Source of the DNA: Corynebacterium kutscheri
GTDB taxonomy: Bacteria > Actinomycetota > Actinomycetes > Mycobacteriales > Mycobacteriaceae
Direction: 5' to 3'
Length of the DNA stretch: 64,000 bases
Assembly: GCF_000980835.1 (NCBI RefSeq)
Contig: NZ_CP011312.1
Location: 868,001-932,000 of the forward strand
Shown here: positions 1 to 8,413 of the stretch, piece after piece
Numbering within the stretch: the first letter of the stretch is position 1
Layout of the letters: the number at the start of each line of letters is the position of its first letter
Position numbers and translations under genes: made by a program
The notes under the pieces: generated by a model
What the model saw: only the letters and a program-made list of their open reading frames with translations
Database searches by the model: none
What the model was told of the DNA's origin: nothing

Positions 1-418
1 GGATGCAGCTAAAAATCTTGGTATGAGTATGGAGATCGTTCTATCGGAAAATATTGATGAATACTTAGCTGCTGGTGATTGGGACATCGCAACGTATTCG
101 ATGTCCACGCTTACCCGCGGTGATGGTTCTTATTTTGTGAACTCTTCTTACTTGCCAGACGGTGCCCTTAATTACGGCAAAGTCAATGATCCAGCTTTGA
201 CCGCTATGATTGAGCAGTTCAATGCCACTATTGATCCTGAGCAACGTATTCAGCGTATGCGAGATATTGCCGCCTATATCCGCGATAACGTATTAGGCTC
301 TTATGTGCTGTTTATTAACGAATCGGCCGGTTTTAAAAACACTGTGCGCGGTTGGGTAACTCCTAGTAACGATCTTGAGTTTGCAATGGTGACCAAGGAT
401 TTGGACGTTGAATCCTAA
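1..418 (+). CDS. ABC transporter substrate-binding protein, C-terminal part (5' cut by window edge)
   Basis: The frame is open from base 2 and no start is visible, so the gene begins upstream of the window. The visible part reads as the C-terminal lobe of a family 5 extracellular solute-binding protein (OppA/DppA/NikA type), with a typical stretch near 'DWDIATYSMSTLTRGDGSY' and a final segment on which such proteins close the ligand cleft. It would act outside the membrane and deliver peptide, nickel or a metal chelate to the permeases. The next gene starts inside its last codons (TTG at 408), so it is the first visible gene of a five-gene operon. The substrate cannot be told from this fragment. 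Confidence 0.85.
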   Translation, partial: DAAKNLGMSMEIVLSENIDEYLAAGDWDIATYSMSTLTRGDGSYFVNSSYLPDGALNYGKVNDPALTAMIEQFNATIDPEQRIQRMRDIAAYIRDNVLGSYVLFINESAGFKNTVRGWVTPSNDLEFAMVTKDLDVES

Positions 419-1349
419 ATTATCAAGCGTTGCAACACGCTGTGGTGGAATCCTTTTTAATTTATGGATTCTCACTATTGCTAGTTTCGGTATAGTTTAT
501 CTTGCCCCTGGTGATCCAGTATTAAAGCTTTTGCGGATTGATGAAGTGGCAGTGACTCAGGAAGAGATTGCTGCACTTCGAGAAGAACTTGGCTTTAATG
601 ACAATATCTTGATCCAGTATGCCCGCTATCTTGGTGGACTGTTGCAAGGCGATTTAGGTACTTCGGCAATTACTTCAAAACCGGTAATTACCGAACTTAC
701 ACAAGCGTTGCCGGCAACATTTATACTTTCGATAGTTTCTCTGGCAGTGACTATCTTAGTGGTGCTTTTTTCTGGCACTGTAGCTGCATTATTTCGCCGT
801 CGCTTGCCTGACAAAATTATTATGGCTGGCTGCTATCTTGGTTCGGCAATGCCAACCTTTTGGTTAGCACTAGTTCTTATCAACCTATTTGCTGTGAAGT
901 GGGGAATTCTACCTGCATCAGGATGGAAGGGCGGCAAAGGATTATGGCTGCCGGTAATTTGCTTAGTAGTAGCAATTGCACCACCTTTTATTAAGATTTT
1001 TCGTAATCGGTTTGTGGAAATTTCCGATATGGGTTTTATTCGTTCTGCGCGTACTCGTGGAGTAAGTGAGCGACTGATTATTGCAAAACATATTACTCGT
1101 GGCTCACTTATCCCTGTGATTACCATGTTGGCAGTAAGTTTTGGCAGCCTGCTCTCTGGTTCTATCGTGGTAGAAATTGTCTTCTCTCTACCTGGGGTAG
1201 GCATGCTAACTATGGATGCGATTACTAATCGCGACTATGCGGTTATCCGTGGTGTGATTTTGTTAGTAGGTATCGCCATTGTACTGATTATGCAGCTTAG
1301 TGATTTACTTTGCCGACTAGTGGATCCTAGTTTGCGGAGGCAAGCATGA
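408..1349 (+). CDS. ABC transporter permease, DppB/NikB type
   Basis: A 313-residue inner-membrane permease of the oligopeptide/nickel family. The N-terminal segment 'IVYLAPGDP' after the first helix and 'GDLGTSAITSKPV' near residue 83 are hallmarks of DppB-like proteins. About six hydrophobic helices can be seen, and the EAA-type loop 'SARTRGVSERLIIAKH' near residue 215 contacts the ATPases. The start is a TTG overlapping the end of the binding-protein gene. The stop overlaps the start of the second permease by 4 bases, which points to translational coupling. Together with the next gene it forms the membrane channel. Peptide, nickel or metallophore are all possible cargo. Confidence 0.88.
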   Translation: MNPKLSSVATRCGGILFNLWILTIASFGIVYLAPGDPVLKLLRIDEVAVTQEEIAALREELGFNDNILIQYARYLGGLLQGDLGTSAITSKPVITELTQALPATFILSIVSLAVTILVVLFSGTVAALFRRRLPDKIIMAGCYLGSAMPTFWLALVLINLFAVKWGILPASGWKGGKGLWLPVICLVVAIAPPFIKIFRNRFVEISDMGFIRSARTRGVSERLIIAKHITRGSLIPVITMLAVSFGSLLSGSIVVEIVFSLPGVGMLTMDAITNRDYAVIRGVILLVGIAIVLIMQLSDLLCRLVDPSLRRQA

Positions 1350-2131
1350 AAAAAGTATTGATTATTTTTGTCTTGTTATTGCTATTGTGCTTGGGACCAT
1401 TTCTTGCGCCACAGGATCCCTATACAGTTGATCTTTCTCATGCGTTGCAGGGATCATCAACAAGCAATTGGCTAGGTACTGATAATTTAGGTCGTGATGT
1501 TTTATCCCGACTGCTTACTGGTGCGCCCACCACGGTCGGATTATCAATGGTGGCACTGCTTTTCTCCACTATGGTTGGGGTTCCTATTGGTATGTATGCC
1601 GGTATTGGTTCGAAGGGACGCGATTGGACCTTAATGCGGGTCACTGATACTTTTCTGTCGTTCCCGGAGTATGTAATTGCCATTGTCATTACTGGCATCA
1701 TGGGACCTGGTGTATTAAATCTGATTTTTGCCATTGTGGTAGTTAAATGGGTTGGTTATGCGCGATTGGCGCGCTCGATTGTGATGGAAGAAAAGCATAA
1801 AGATTATGTGATTTCGGCGCGGATTTCTGGTGCTAGTAGCACGCGTATTGTGCGCGAACATTTACTTGTGCATATTGCTGGGTCGGTGCTTGCGTTAGCT
1901 ACTTTGGATATGGGCAAGATTGTGCTGTTAGTAGCTTCACTGAGCTTTTTGGGGTTAGGAGTTCCTCAACCATCGCCAGAATGGGGCGCGATGCTTAGCG
2001 AAGGACGCACATACTTTGTCGAAGCGCCATCGTTAATGATTTATCCAGGATTAGCTATTTTGTTAGTGGTGTTATTAACCTCGGTTGCTGGCGATCAATT
2101 AACCCACCGTTTTTCGGGAGGTCGTCGATGA
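1346..2131 (+). CDS. ABC transporter permease, DppC/NikC type
   Basis: A 261-residue second permease of the same transporter. It begins with a signal-anchor helix, followed by 'WLGTDNLGRDVLSRLLTG' near residue 42, the characteristic DppC/NikC start. The EAA loop is 'ISARISGASSTRIVREHLL' near residue 155. It overlaps the upstream permease and the downstream ATPase by 4 bases each. It should pair with the DppB-like protein to form the membrane pore. Nothing in the sequence fixes the substrate. Confidence 0.88.
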   Translation: MKKVLIIFVLLLLLCLGPFLAPQDPYTVDLSHALQGSSTSNWLGTDNLGRDVLSRLLTGAPTTVGLSMVALLFSTMVGVPIGMYAGIGSKGRDWTLMRVTDTFLSFPEYVIAIVITGIMGPGVLNLIFAIVVVKWVGYARLARSIVMEEKHKDYVISARISGASSTRIVREHLLVHIAGSVLALATLDMGKIVLLVASLSFLGLGVPQPSPEWGAMLSEGRTYFVEAPSLMIYPGLAILLVVLLTSVAGDQLTHRFSGGRR

Positions 2132-2892
2132 ATCATAATCCGGTACTGACATTAACGGATGTAGCAGTAGCTACTGCAGATAAAGTGTTGGTAAAAGACT
2201 TAAATTTAGCAGTTTCTGCTGGTAGCTGGTCGGCACTTATTGGTGAATCAGGCAGTGGTAAAACAATGACAGCATTAGCTATTATTGGTCAGCTGCCTTA
2301 TGGCATTAGCACTACCGCCGGGGAAATTCTTGTTGATGGACAAAATTGGTTGAACCTCTCTGCGAAAAAATTACGGCATCACCTTGGCAAAGAAGTAGCC
2401 TATGTGGCTCAAGACCCAGCAAGCGCGTTCACTCCATATTTGCGTTTGGGGGCACAAATTTCTGAGACTTTGCGTGCCCATAAGAGCACCATGGATGTAG
2501 CAGAAGCTTTTGAAAAGGTGAGCCTTGATCCGCAGTTAATGAGGAGATTTCCTGGTGAATTATCTGGTGGACAGCTTCAACGTGCAAGTTTAGCAATGGC
2601 AATGATGCTCAACCCTAAGGTACTAATTGCCGATGAACCAACTACTGCATTAGATGCAGTAACCCAAAAACAAGTGCTGCAACATATCGATATTATGCGT
2701 CAGCAAGGAACTGCGGTTTTATTTATTACCCATGATCTACGAGTGGTGCGCAGATATGCTGATTATGTAACAGTGATGCGTGGTGGTGAGGTTGTTGAAG
2801 CCGGTGGGCGTAAGAGTTTGGATAACCCACAGCATCCCTATACTCGTGAGCTTATTAGTGCGGTAAAAACACTTCGAAAGGATAATATCTGA
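2128..2892 (+). CDS. ABC transporter ATPase, DppD type
   Basis: A 254-residue nucleotide-binding subunit. Walker A is GESGSGKT at residues 39-46, the signature is 'LSGGQLQR' near residue 144, and Walker B is 'VLIADEPTTALD' shortly after, followed by the H-loop 'ITHDL'. It lacks the long C-terminal extension and the Cys-rich cluster found in many DppD proteins, so it is at the short end of the family. It works with the next ATPase as a heterodimer that drives import. It is coupled to its neighbours by a 4-base overlap upstream and a 1-base overlap downstream. Confidence 0.9.
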   Translation: MNHNPVLTLTDVAVATADKVLVKDLNLAVSAGSWSALIGESGSGKTMTALAIIGQLPYGISTTAGEILVDGQNWLNLSAKKLRHHLGKEVAYVAQDPASAFTPYLRLGAQISETLRAHKSTMDVAEAFEKVSLDPQLMRRFPGELSGGQLQRASLAMAMMLNPKVLIADEPTTALDAVTQKQVLQHIDIMRQQGTAVLFITHDLRVVRRYADYVTVMRGGEVVEAGGRKSLDNPQHPYTRELISAVKTLRKDNI

Positions 2893-3566
2893 TGGTGTTG
2901 CGCGCAGATGATCTTTTTGTTGATCGTGGTGAATTTCAGCTCTCAATGAGCTTCGAGATGAATGAGGGTACCTGTTTAGGTATTGTGGGTGAATCTGGAT
3001 CTGGAAAATCTACTTTATTAAAAATTCTTTCCGGAATGTTACGACCAGATCGTGGTTCACTAATTGGTTTTGATGATGTGCAAATGGTGTTCCAACACCC
3101 GGCGGGCTCATTAAACCCTCGGTTAAGTATCCGCCGTAGTCTAAGTGAGCCGTTGTCAATTCGTCGTCAGCATATCAGTGAGCAGTTACTTATCGAGTTG
3201 ATGCAACGTGTTCGGCTTGATCCTGAGCTTCTTGATCGTTATCCTAGTCAGCTTTCTGGAGGCCAGTTACAACGGGTTGCTATTGCGCGTGCCTTAAGTA
3301 CTACGCCCAAAGTTGTGCTTTTCGACGAGCCTACTGCAAGCTTAGATGTGACGGTACAAGCAAGTGTAATGCAGTTACTTCAAGAGCTAAAAGGTAGTTC
3401 CAGCTTCATTTTTGTTTCTCATGATTTAGCCTGTGTGCATGAGCTTGCCGATGAGATCTGCGTGGTGCGTAGTGGAAAAATCGTCGATAGGTTTGAAGCG
3501 AAAGATATTTTTTCTGTACAGCGTGATCAGTACACCAAGACTTTGGTGGATCTTTTTATGGAATAA
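2892..3566 (+). CDS. ABC transporter ATPase, DppF type
   Basis: A 224-residue second ATPase. Walker A is GESGSGKS at residues 33-40, the Q-loop is 'MVFQHPAGSLNPR' near residue 65, the signature is 'LSGGQLQRVAIARA', and Walker B is 'KVVLFDEPTASLD'. The protein is shorter than typical DppF (over 300 residues) because it lacks the C-terminal oligopeptide-transporter extension. It is the last gene of the operon; a terminator hairpin follows directly. Confidence 0.9.
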   Translation: MVLRADDLFVDRGEFQLSMSFEMNEGTCLGIVGESGSGKSTLLKILSGMLRPDRGSLIGFDDVQMVFQHPAGSLNPRLSIRRSLSEPLSIRRQHISEQLLIELMQRVRLDPELLDRYPSQLSGGQLQRVAIARALSTTPKVVLFDEPTASLDVTVQASVMQLLQELKGSSSFIFVSHDLACVHELADEICVVRSGKIVDRFEAKDIFSVQRDQYTKTLVDLFME

Positions 3567-3580
3567 CACGTTAAAAATAA

Positions 3581-3625
3581 AAACCTGTATTACTGTGAAA
3601 ATTATCTGCAGTGGCACAGGTTTTT
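3581..3625. terminator. Bidirectional terminator between ABC operon and lysE
   Basis: An 8-base perfect inverted repeat (AAACCTGT at 3581-3588, ACAGGTTT at 3616-3623) is followed by T's on the plus strand and preceded by A's, so it can stop both the plus-strand ABC operon and the minus-strand lysE, whose stop is at 3638. Confidence 0.7.
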
Positions 3626-3637
3626 AGGTTTTATGCT

Positions 3638-4333
3638 TTAGTGCATGAGCAGACGAAGGCACATAATAATCATGATGATGCCTACACAGAAATTAATAAT
3701 TCGCCAAGATTTTGGTTTGCTAAGCACGTTTGAGAAATACACTGCACCAAACCCTAGCGAAGGAAACCATAGGAAACTAGCAGCAAGTGCACCAGCAGCG
3801 AATACCCAGCGGCCATCAGGGCCATGTTGGTTAGCAATTCCACCAAGCATAACTAATACATCAATGTAAGCAGCTGGGTTGAGCCACGTAAAAGCGAGAG
3901 CGGCAAGCATTGGTTTAACCCAGCTGCGTGTTTGAGGTGAAGTATAGGTAACGGGGCGGGTAGTGGTTGTTACCGGTGCTAGACTAGTGGCTTGGTTGGA
4001 GTCAAAAGCAGTGCTTTGTGGGGAAACGCTATCAATAGTGATAGATTCGACATCCTTTTTGAACGCATCTTTAAAGCAATGGAATGCAAACCAAGCTAGA
4101 TACGCTACGCCGCACCATTTAAGAATGGTAAGCGCAATGGGTGCTTGCTCGACCAGCGCGCCCACACCGAGGGTGCCGCCAAAGATCAAAATAATATCGC
4201 TGATCAAGCAAACTAGTATGACCGCAATAATGCCTTCGCGTTTAATGCCCTGTCGAATAATGAGCGCATTTTGTGGTCCGATGGCAACAATGAGGGAGAG
4301 TCCAACTAAGAACCCCGATAGCGCAATACTCAT
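3638..4333 (-). CDS. lysE: LysE family L-lysine/L-arginine exporter
   Basis: A 231-residue membrane protein. The start 'LVGLSLIVAIGPQNALIIRQG' spans the conserved GPQNA motif of the LysE family near residues 20-24. Six hydrophobic segments are visible, with a variable hydrophilic loop near residues 95-135. In corynebacteria LysE exports lysine and arginine when dipeptide uptake or imbalance raises their level. The divergently placed LysR-type gene next door, with a 70-base gap, is the known lysE/lysG arrangement. The middle loop is Thr/Ser-rich and longer than I would expect, without an obvious effect on the helices. Confidence 0.92.
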   Translation of the reverse strand: MSIALSGFLVGLSLIVAIGPQNALIIRQGIKREGIIAVILVCLISDIILIFGGTLGVGALVEQAPIALTILKWCGVAYLAWFAFHCFKDAFKKDVESITIDSVSPQSTAFDSNQATSLAPVTTTTRPVTYTSPQTRSWVKPMLAALAFTWLNPAAYIDVLVMLGGIANQHGPDGRWVFAAGALAASFLWFPSLGFGAVYFSNVLSKPKSWRIINFCVGIIMIIMCLRLLMH

Positions 4334-4403
4334 GTGAGTATTTTTACGCTCCTTGACTAATGAAGTAAAATAAAAGTTTTTCAGCTTAGTTTAGAATAGC
4401 TTC

Positions 4404-5270
4404 ATGAACCCGCTTCATTTGCATACGTTGTTAGCAATTGTCGACGAAGGAAGCTTCGAATCGGCTGCACTAGTGCTGGGAATTTCTGCCTCCGCGGTAA
4501 GCCAGCGAGTAAAAGCATTGGAAAAAAGTGCCGGTCGGGTATTACTTCGTCGGGCCAACCCAGTAACAACAACCGATGCAGGTGAAGTGATGGTGCAAGC
4601 CGCTCGGCGTATGGCGCTCTTGCAAGCAGAAACAGAAGCACAACTTCAAGGCAGACTTGCGCGAATCCCATTAGCAGTAGCTATTAACGCAGATTCTTTG
4701 GCTACTTGGTTTAAACCGGTATTAGCTGAGGTAGCTCGTATCGATAATGCTTCTTTGCATTTGCGTATTGAAGATGAGTCGGCAACATTGACGCTATTGC
4801 GCCGCGGGGATGTGCTTGGTGCGGTAACGAGGGAAGAAGCTCCCGTAAGTGGCTGCGAATCTATTCGGTTAGGCACAATGCGTTATTTTTCCGTAGCGCA
4901 TCCTCAATTACTCGCCCAATACACCACTGCAGGAAAAATAGATTGGGAGTATATGCCGGCGTTACGTTTTGGCCCGCGCGACAGTTTGCAATCAGAGGAT
5001 TTACGTAATCGGGTAGCACATCCGGTGCGGCAACGTCGAATTTCACAAATTCCTAGTGCCGAGGCCTTTATTGAAGCTGCTCGAGTAGGGTTAGGCTGGG
5101 CGCTGCTACCAGAAGAGGATGCTGTGGCTTTAGTTGATGCTGGTGATGTGGTGCGCTTGGATGATTCAGTTGTAGAAACAACCTTATATTGGCAGCGTTG
5201 GCGCTTAGAATCGCCAGCGCTGGAACAACTAACTAGTGCAGTTTTAAACGCAGCTAAAGAATTACGGTAA
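4404..5270 (+). CDS. lysG: LysR-type regulator LysG
   Basis: A 288-residue LysR-family regulator with an N-terminal winged helix-turn-helix (residues about 3-60, 'GSFESAALVLGISASAVSQR') and a C-terminal effector domain. It belongs to the ArgP/LysG group by its location next to lysE and by the full-length match to that pattern. LysG activates lysE transcription with lysine, arginine or histidine as co-inducer. The divergent 70-base intergenic region should hold its operator and both promoters. The gene ends 5 bases before the stop of the convergent GST-family gene. Confidence 0.92.
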   Translation: MNPLHLHTLLAIVDEGSFESAALVLGISASAVSQRVKALEKSAGRVLLRRANPVTTTDAGEVMVQAARRMALLQAETEAQLQGRLARIPLAVAINADSLATWFKPVLAEVARIDNASLHLRIEDESATLTLLRRGDVLGAVTREEAPVSGCESIRLGTMRYFSVAHPQLLAQYTTAGKIDWEYMPALRFGPRDSLQSEDLRNRVAHPVRQRRISQIPSAEAFIEAARVGLGWALLPEEDAVALVDAGDVVRLDDSVVETTLYWQRWRLESPALEQLTSAVLNAAKELR

Positions 5271-5275
5271 TACCT

Positions 5276-6333
5276 TTAGGGCATTATCGGGTTTTTTACC
5301 TCTTCACCGGTGGGAATTGGTCCTGGCATACTAACACCGGGTGCGAAAGGGTTACCACCTAGTTTTTCTCTCCCGTGCGGGGTGAAAAGTCCTTTAAGAT
5401 CTGGTCCTTGAGGAACAACTTGAGTGGGGTTAATATCGCTATGAACAATGTAGTAGTGCTGTTTTATCTCCGTGAAATCAGTTGTATCGCCAAAACCAGG
5501 AGTCTGATACAAATCACGTAAATATCCCCATAACGCTGGCATTTCGGTGATCTTATTACGATTACATTTAAAATGTCCGTGGTATACAGCGTCGAAACGC
5601 ACCAAAGTGGGGTAGAGATAAATATCAGCAATGGTGATGTGATCACCAACGAGATAACGACGAGTGGAAAGCCGTTGCTCTAACAATCTAAAGCAGTAAA
5701 AAGTCGAGCATACGCTGCATCATAGGCGTCTTGAGTACCTGCAAACCCACATCGATACACACCATTATTGACTTCAGTGAAAATAGTGCGAATAAGTGGA
5801 TCTATTTCTGCACGTAGCTGCTGAGGATAAAGATCGGGCGCATTGTCTCGTTCATAAGCGTGCCACTGCTCATTAAAATCGACAACAATACTGGGATAAT
5901 CATTGGTCACCACCACACCAGTGCTTTCCTCAACAATGGCAGGAACAGTAATACCACGTGGATAGTGTGGGGATCGGGCAAAATAAGCATCTTGTAAGCG
6001 TGCAATACCAAGTACGGGGTCTACCCCGTGAGGATCGAGATTAAAAGCCCATGAGCGTTGATCATGAGTAGGTCCTGCTAAAGCTAAGGAAATAACCCCT
6101 TCGAGTCCTTTAAGTCGACGAGTAATTACTGTGCGATGCGCCCAGGGACATGCGCGTGCGGCAACAAGACGATAACGGTGTGGCTCGACTGGCCATAAGG
6201 TGCGATTATCTTGTTCTACGGTAGGTTTATCGGCGCTGGCTACAATGCGATCGTCAATGTAGTTGGTATCGCGAATAAACTCACCGGCGCTGGCATAACG
6301 GGCAGAACCTACCCACTCGGACGAAGTTGTCAT
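5276..6333 (-). pseudogene. Glutathionyl-hydroquinone reductase-like (ECM4/YqjG) gene with a single-base frameshift
   Basis: The N-terminal part (6333 down to 5680) and the C-terminal part (5686 down to 5276) lie in different frames but make one roughly 350-residue protein of the Omega-class GST/ECM4 family. The catalytic 'RACPWAHR' motif is present, with Cys62 counted from the ATG at 6333. The break is at 5684: the coding strand reads GATTG-TTAGAG where GATTGGTTAGAG would give the expected Asp-Trp-Leu-Glu, so one G is missing and a stop follows. The family reduces quinone thiol conjugates with a low-molecular-weight thiol, in actinobacteria possibly mycothiol. It is either a real pseudogene or a read error. 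An upstream in-frame ATG at 6381 is less likely as a start. Confidence 0.85.
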
Positions 6334-6405
6334 ATCAACAATTGTAGAGTATGAACTGACTCTACAAAAGATCATGTCCACCCTGATTGTTAGGGTAGTG
6401 AAGAT

Positions 6406-7107
6406 ATGAAAAAAATAATCGTTATTTTTAGTTCTTTGGTAGCACTGGTGGCCATTATTGCGCTGGTATACACGAATACTGAGCTAGGCTACGGCCGGTT
6501 AACCCAGCCTAAAACTACTCAACCAAATAATTCATTAGAAATATTAGAGCTGCTAGAAAACCTACCTAGTTTTGAATACTCGCCACTTATACCAACATAT
6601 GAACGCGCTCAATTTGGTCAGCGCTGGAGCGATGATGTCACAGTAGAGTATGGACATAATGGGTGCGATACCCGCAATGACATTCTCAAACGAGATTTAC
6701 GTGAGGTGACCTATAAACCAGAAACCCGAGATTGCGTGGTACAAAGCGGAATACTTGACGATGTTTATACTGGCGAAACTATCTATTTTCAGCGTGGAAA
6801 TGACACCTCAGCATTGGTACCCATTGACCACATCGTCGCCTTGGCACAAGCATGGTATTTTGGAGCATACGCCTGGGATGAGGATAAACGAAGAAATTTT
6901 GCTAATGATCCATTAAACCTCCAAGCAACAACCGAGAGTGCTAATAAAGCAAAAAGCGCTCATACTGTTGAACAATGGCTACCAATAACCGAGTATCAAT
7001 GTACATTTGCACAGCGAGTAGTCACTGTGAAAAGCAGTTACACTCTCGCGGTCACGGAATTAGAACGCGAGATACTACGCGAGGTATTGCAGAACTGTTC
7101 AGTGTGA
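6406..7107 (+). CDS. Secreted HNH-type nuclease (DUF1524 family)
   Basis: A 233-residue protein with an N-terminal hydrophobic signal/anchor segment (residues 3-24), so it probably acts outside the membrane. The catalytic core shows 'PIDHIVALAQAW' (Asp141-His142), then 'FANDPLNLQATTESANKAK' (Asn167, Asn180, Lys181), the pattern of the DUF1524 HNH endonucleases that also form the C-terminus of GmrSD. The paired cysteines (Cys87, Cys110 and two near the C-terminus) fit an exported, disulfide-bonded protein. The role may be extracellular DNA degradation. It stands alone and starts 72 bases from the divergent GST-like gene. Confidence 0.85.
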   Translation: MKKIIVIFSSLVALVAIIALVYTNTELGYGRLTQPKTTQPNNSLEILELLENLPSFEYSPLIPTYERAQFGQRWSDDVTVEYGHNGCDTRNDILKRDLREVTYKPETRDCVVQSGILDDVYTGETIYFQRGNDTSALVPIDHIVALAQAWYFGAYAWDEDKRRNFANDPLNLQATTESANKAKSAHTVEQWLPITEYQCTFAQRVVTVKSSYTLAVTELEREILREVLQNCSV

Positions 7108-7181
7108 CCTAGACGCGATTTCTGCATAAGGCACGCCGAAAAGGTTCCTAGCGAAATTGAAAAGTCGCTTACCCTGGATGC

Positions 7182-8192
7182 ATGAGCGAAAAGAATACCC
7201 CAGATCGTGCTACTGAATTTGACGAGTTAGACGATGTTCCCACATATGACGCTAAGGAACATAACCTTTACCAGCGCGCCGGGCGCGCGGCACCGCAGGC
7301 GATTGATCCAGAACAAGACGTATTGGCAGTAACTGATGTTAGCGATGCGGTAACCACCGAGTTTAAAGCTGCCCAATTTTCGAAGCAAGCAGAAGCACAT
7401 TCCGTCGAAAAGCAGGAACCAGCTGTTGAGGACACTCAAACGACGGTGATTCAACGCCCAGAACCAACACTTTCCCCGGTGGCACAAGAGACTACAGTTT
7501 TTGAACACCCTGATCGTAACCAGCGGCTTGCCTCAGACGCGCCGATTTCGCATTACAACGATGAGGATTTTGCTCCAGCACAGCCGTTAGCGCCGGCTAC
7601 TACAGTAGCCACCCCGCTTAATAGCTATGAGCAACCGGTACCTGTTCCAGCTATGGAATCGGAAGCGCTAGTGGTACAAGCAAAACGTGGAACTATCGAT
7701 TTTGGCCTTGCACTCTTACGCGTAGTGATGGCAATCTATCTCATTAGTGATTCGGTACGAATTTTCTTTGGACTTGGTAATAGCGGCGGACTTAATGGTT
7801 TTCAAGCAAGCATGGATGGCTATGCGATGGCTGAGGTGCTTGCGGTAGGGATACCAGCATTAGAACTAGCCGCGGGCGTATTTCTTATCTTTGGCCTACT
7901 TACTCCCGTGGCAGCAGCGGTAGCCACAGTAGTAACTATTTTTAGTGCCCTCCATACCTTAGATACAACCACGTTGACTAGCTATTTTAATCTTCCTGAT
8001 GGAATATGGTTGGCATTGGTGGTCACCGGTATTGCACTCGCACTGCAATTTACCGGTCCAGGTATTTATTCATTCGATATTTCTCGTAGTTGGGCTCGTC
8101 GACCACTGGTAAGTTCTTGGATTTTTTCCATCCTTGGTATTGCTGCGGCAGTGGCATTATGGTGGTTTGGCGCTGGAGTTAACCCTTTCTAA
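7182..8192 (+). CDS. DoxX family membrane protein with a long acidic N-terminal region
   Basis: A 336-residue protein. Residues 1-165 are hydrophilic, rich in Glu, Thr, Pro and Ala, and look disordered. Residues 170-330 hold four hydrophobic helices with the DoxX pattern ('FGLALLRVVMAIYLISD' and 'IPALELAAGVFLIFGLLTP'). DoxX proteins have been tied to oxidative-stress and thiosulfate metabolism in other bacteria, but the role here is unknown. The N-terminal extension is characteristic of corynebacterial members. The gene is followed by a strong terminator at 8242. Confidence 0.8.
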   Translation: MSEKNTPDRATEFDELDDVPTYDAKEHNLYQRAGRAAPQAIDPEQDVLAVTDVSDAVTTEFKAAQFSKQAEAHSVEKQEPAVEDTQTTVIQRPEPTLSPVAQETTVFEHPDRNQRLASDAPISHYNDEDFAPAQPLAPATTVATPLNSYEQPVPVPAMESEALVVQAKRGTIDFGLALLRVVMAIYLISDSVRIFFGLGNSGGLNGFQASMDGYAMAEVLAVGIPALELAAGVFLIFGLLTPVAAAVATVVTIFSALHTLDTTTLTSYFNLPDGIWLALVVTGIALALQFTGPGIYSFDISRSWARRPLVSSWIFSILGIAAAVALWWFGAGVNPF

Positions 8193-8241
8193 AAAGTATC
8201 TAACGCTAGAGCGCAACTACAGCACATAAATATTTCTGGGG

Positions 8242-8280
8242 AAAACCGGACACGCAACAAAAACGTGTCCGGTTTTTGTT
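8242..8280 (+). terminator. Rho-independent terminator after the DoxX gene
   Basis: A perfect 13-base stem (8242-8254 with 8264-8276, containing CCGGACACG / CGTGTCCGG) has a 9-base loop and ends in a T-run. Confidence 0.85.
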
Positions 8281-8335
8281 TACTTGTACTGGCGGCTGCA
8301 GCACTAAAAGCTATTAACTGTACAGAGTAAGTAAA

Positions 8336-8368
8336 AACCCTGCGTTTTTAGGAAAATAACGCAGGGAA
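8336..8368 (-). terminator. Terminator of ilvD
   Basis: A 9-base perfect stem CCCTGCGTT (8338-8346) / AACGCAGGG (8358-8366) is followed on the minus strand by a T-run (the A's just before 8338), placed 48 bases after the ilvD stop. Confidence 0.75.
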
Positions 8369-8413
8369 AATACAGGCAAACGCACACTGAGATTAGGTTA
8401 TTTCTAGGAACGG

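Noticed and set aside
1262..1270. Further 8-base matches to the mini-CRISPR seed (e.g. near 1262 and 1926)
   Set aside because: Eight-base matches are expected by chance in 64 kb; they are in unrelated coding genes and do not extend.
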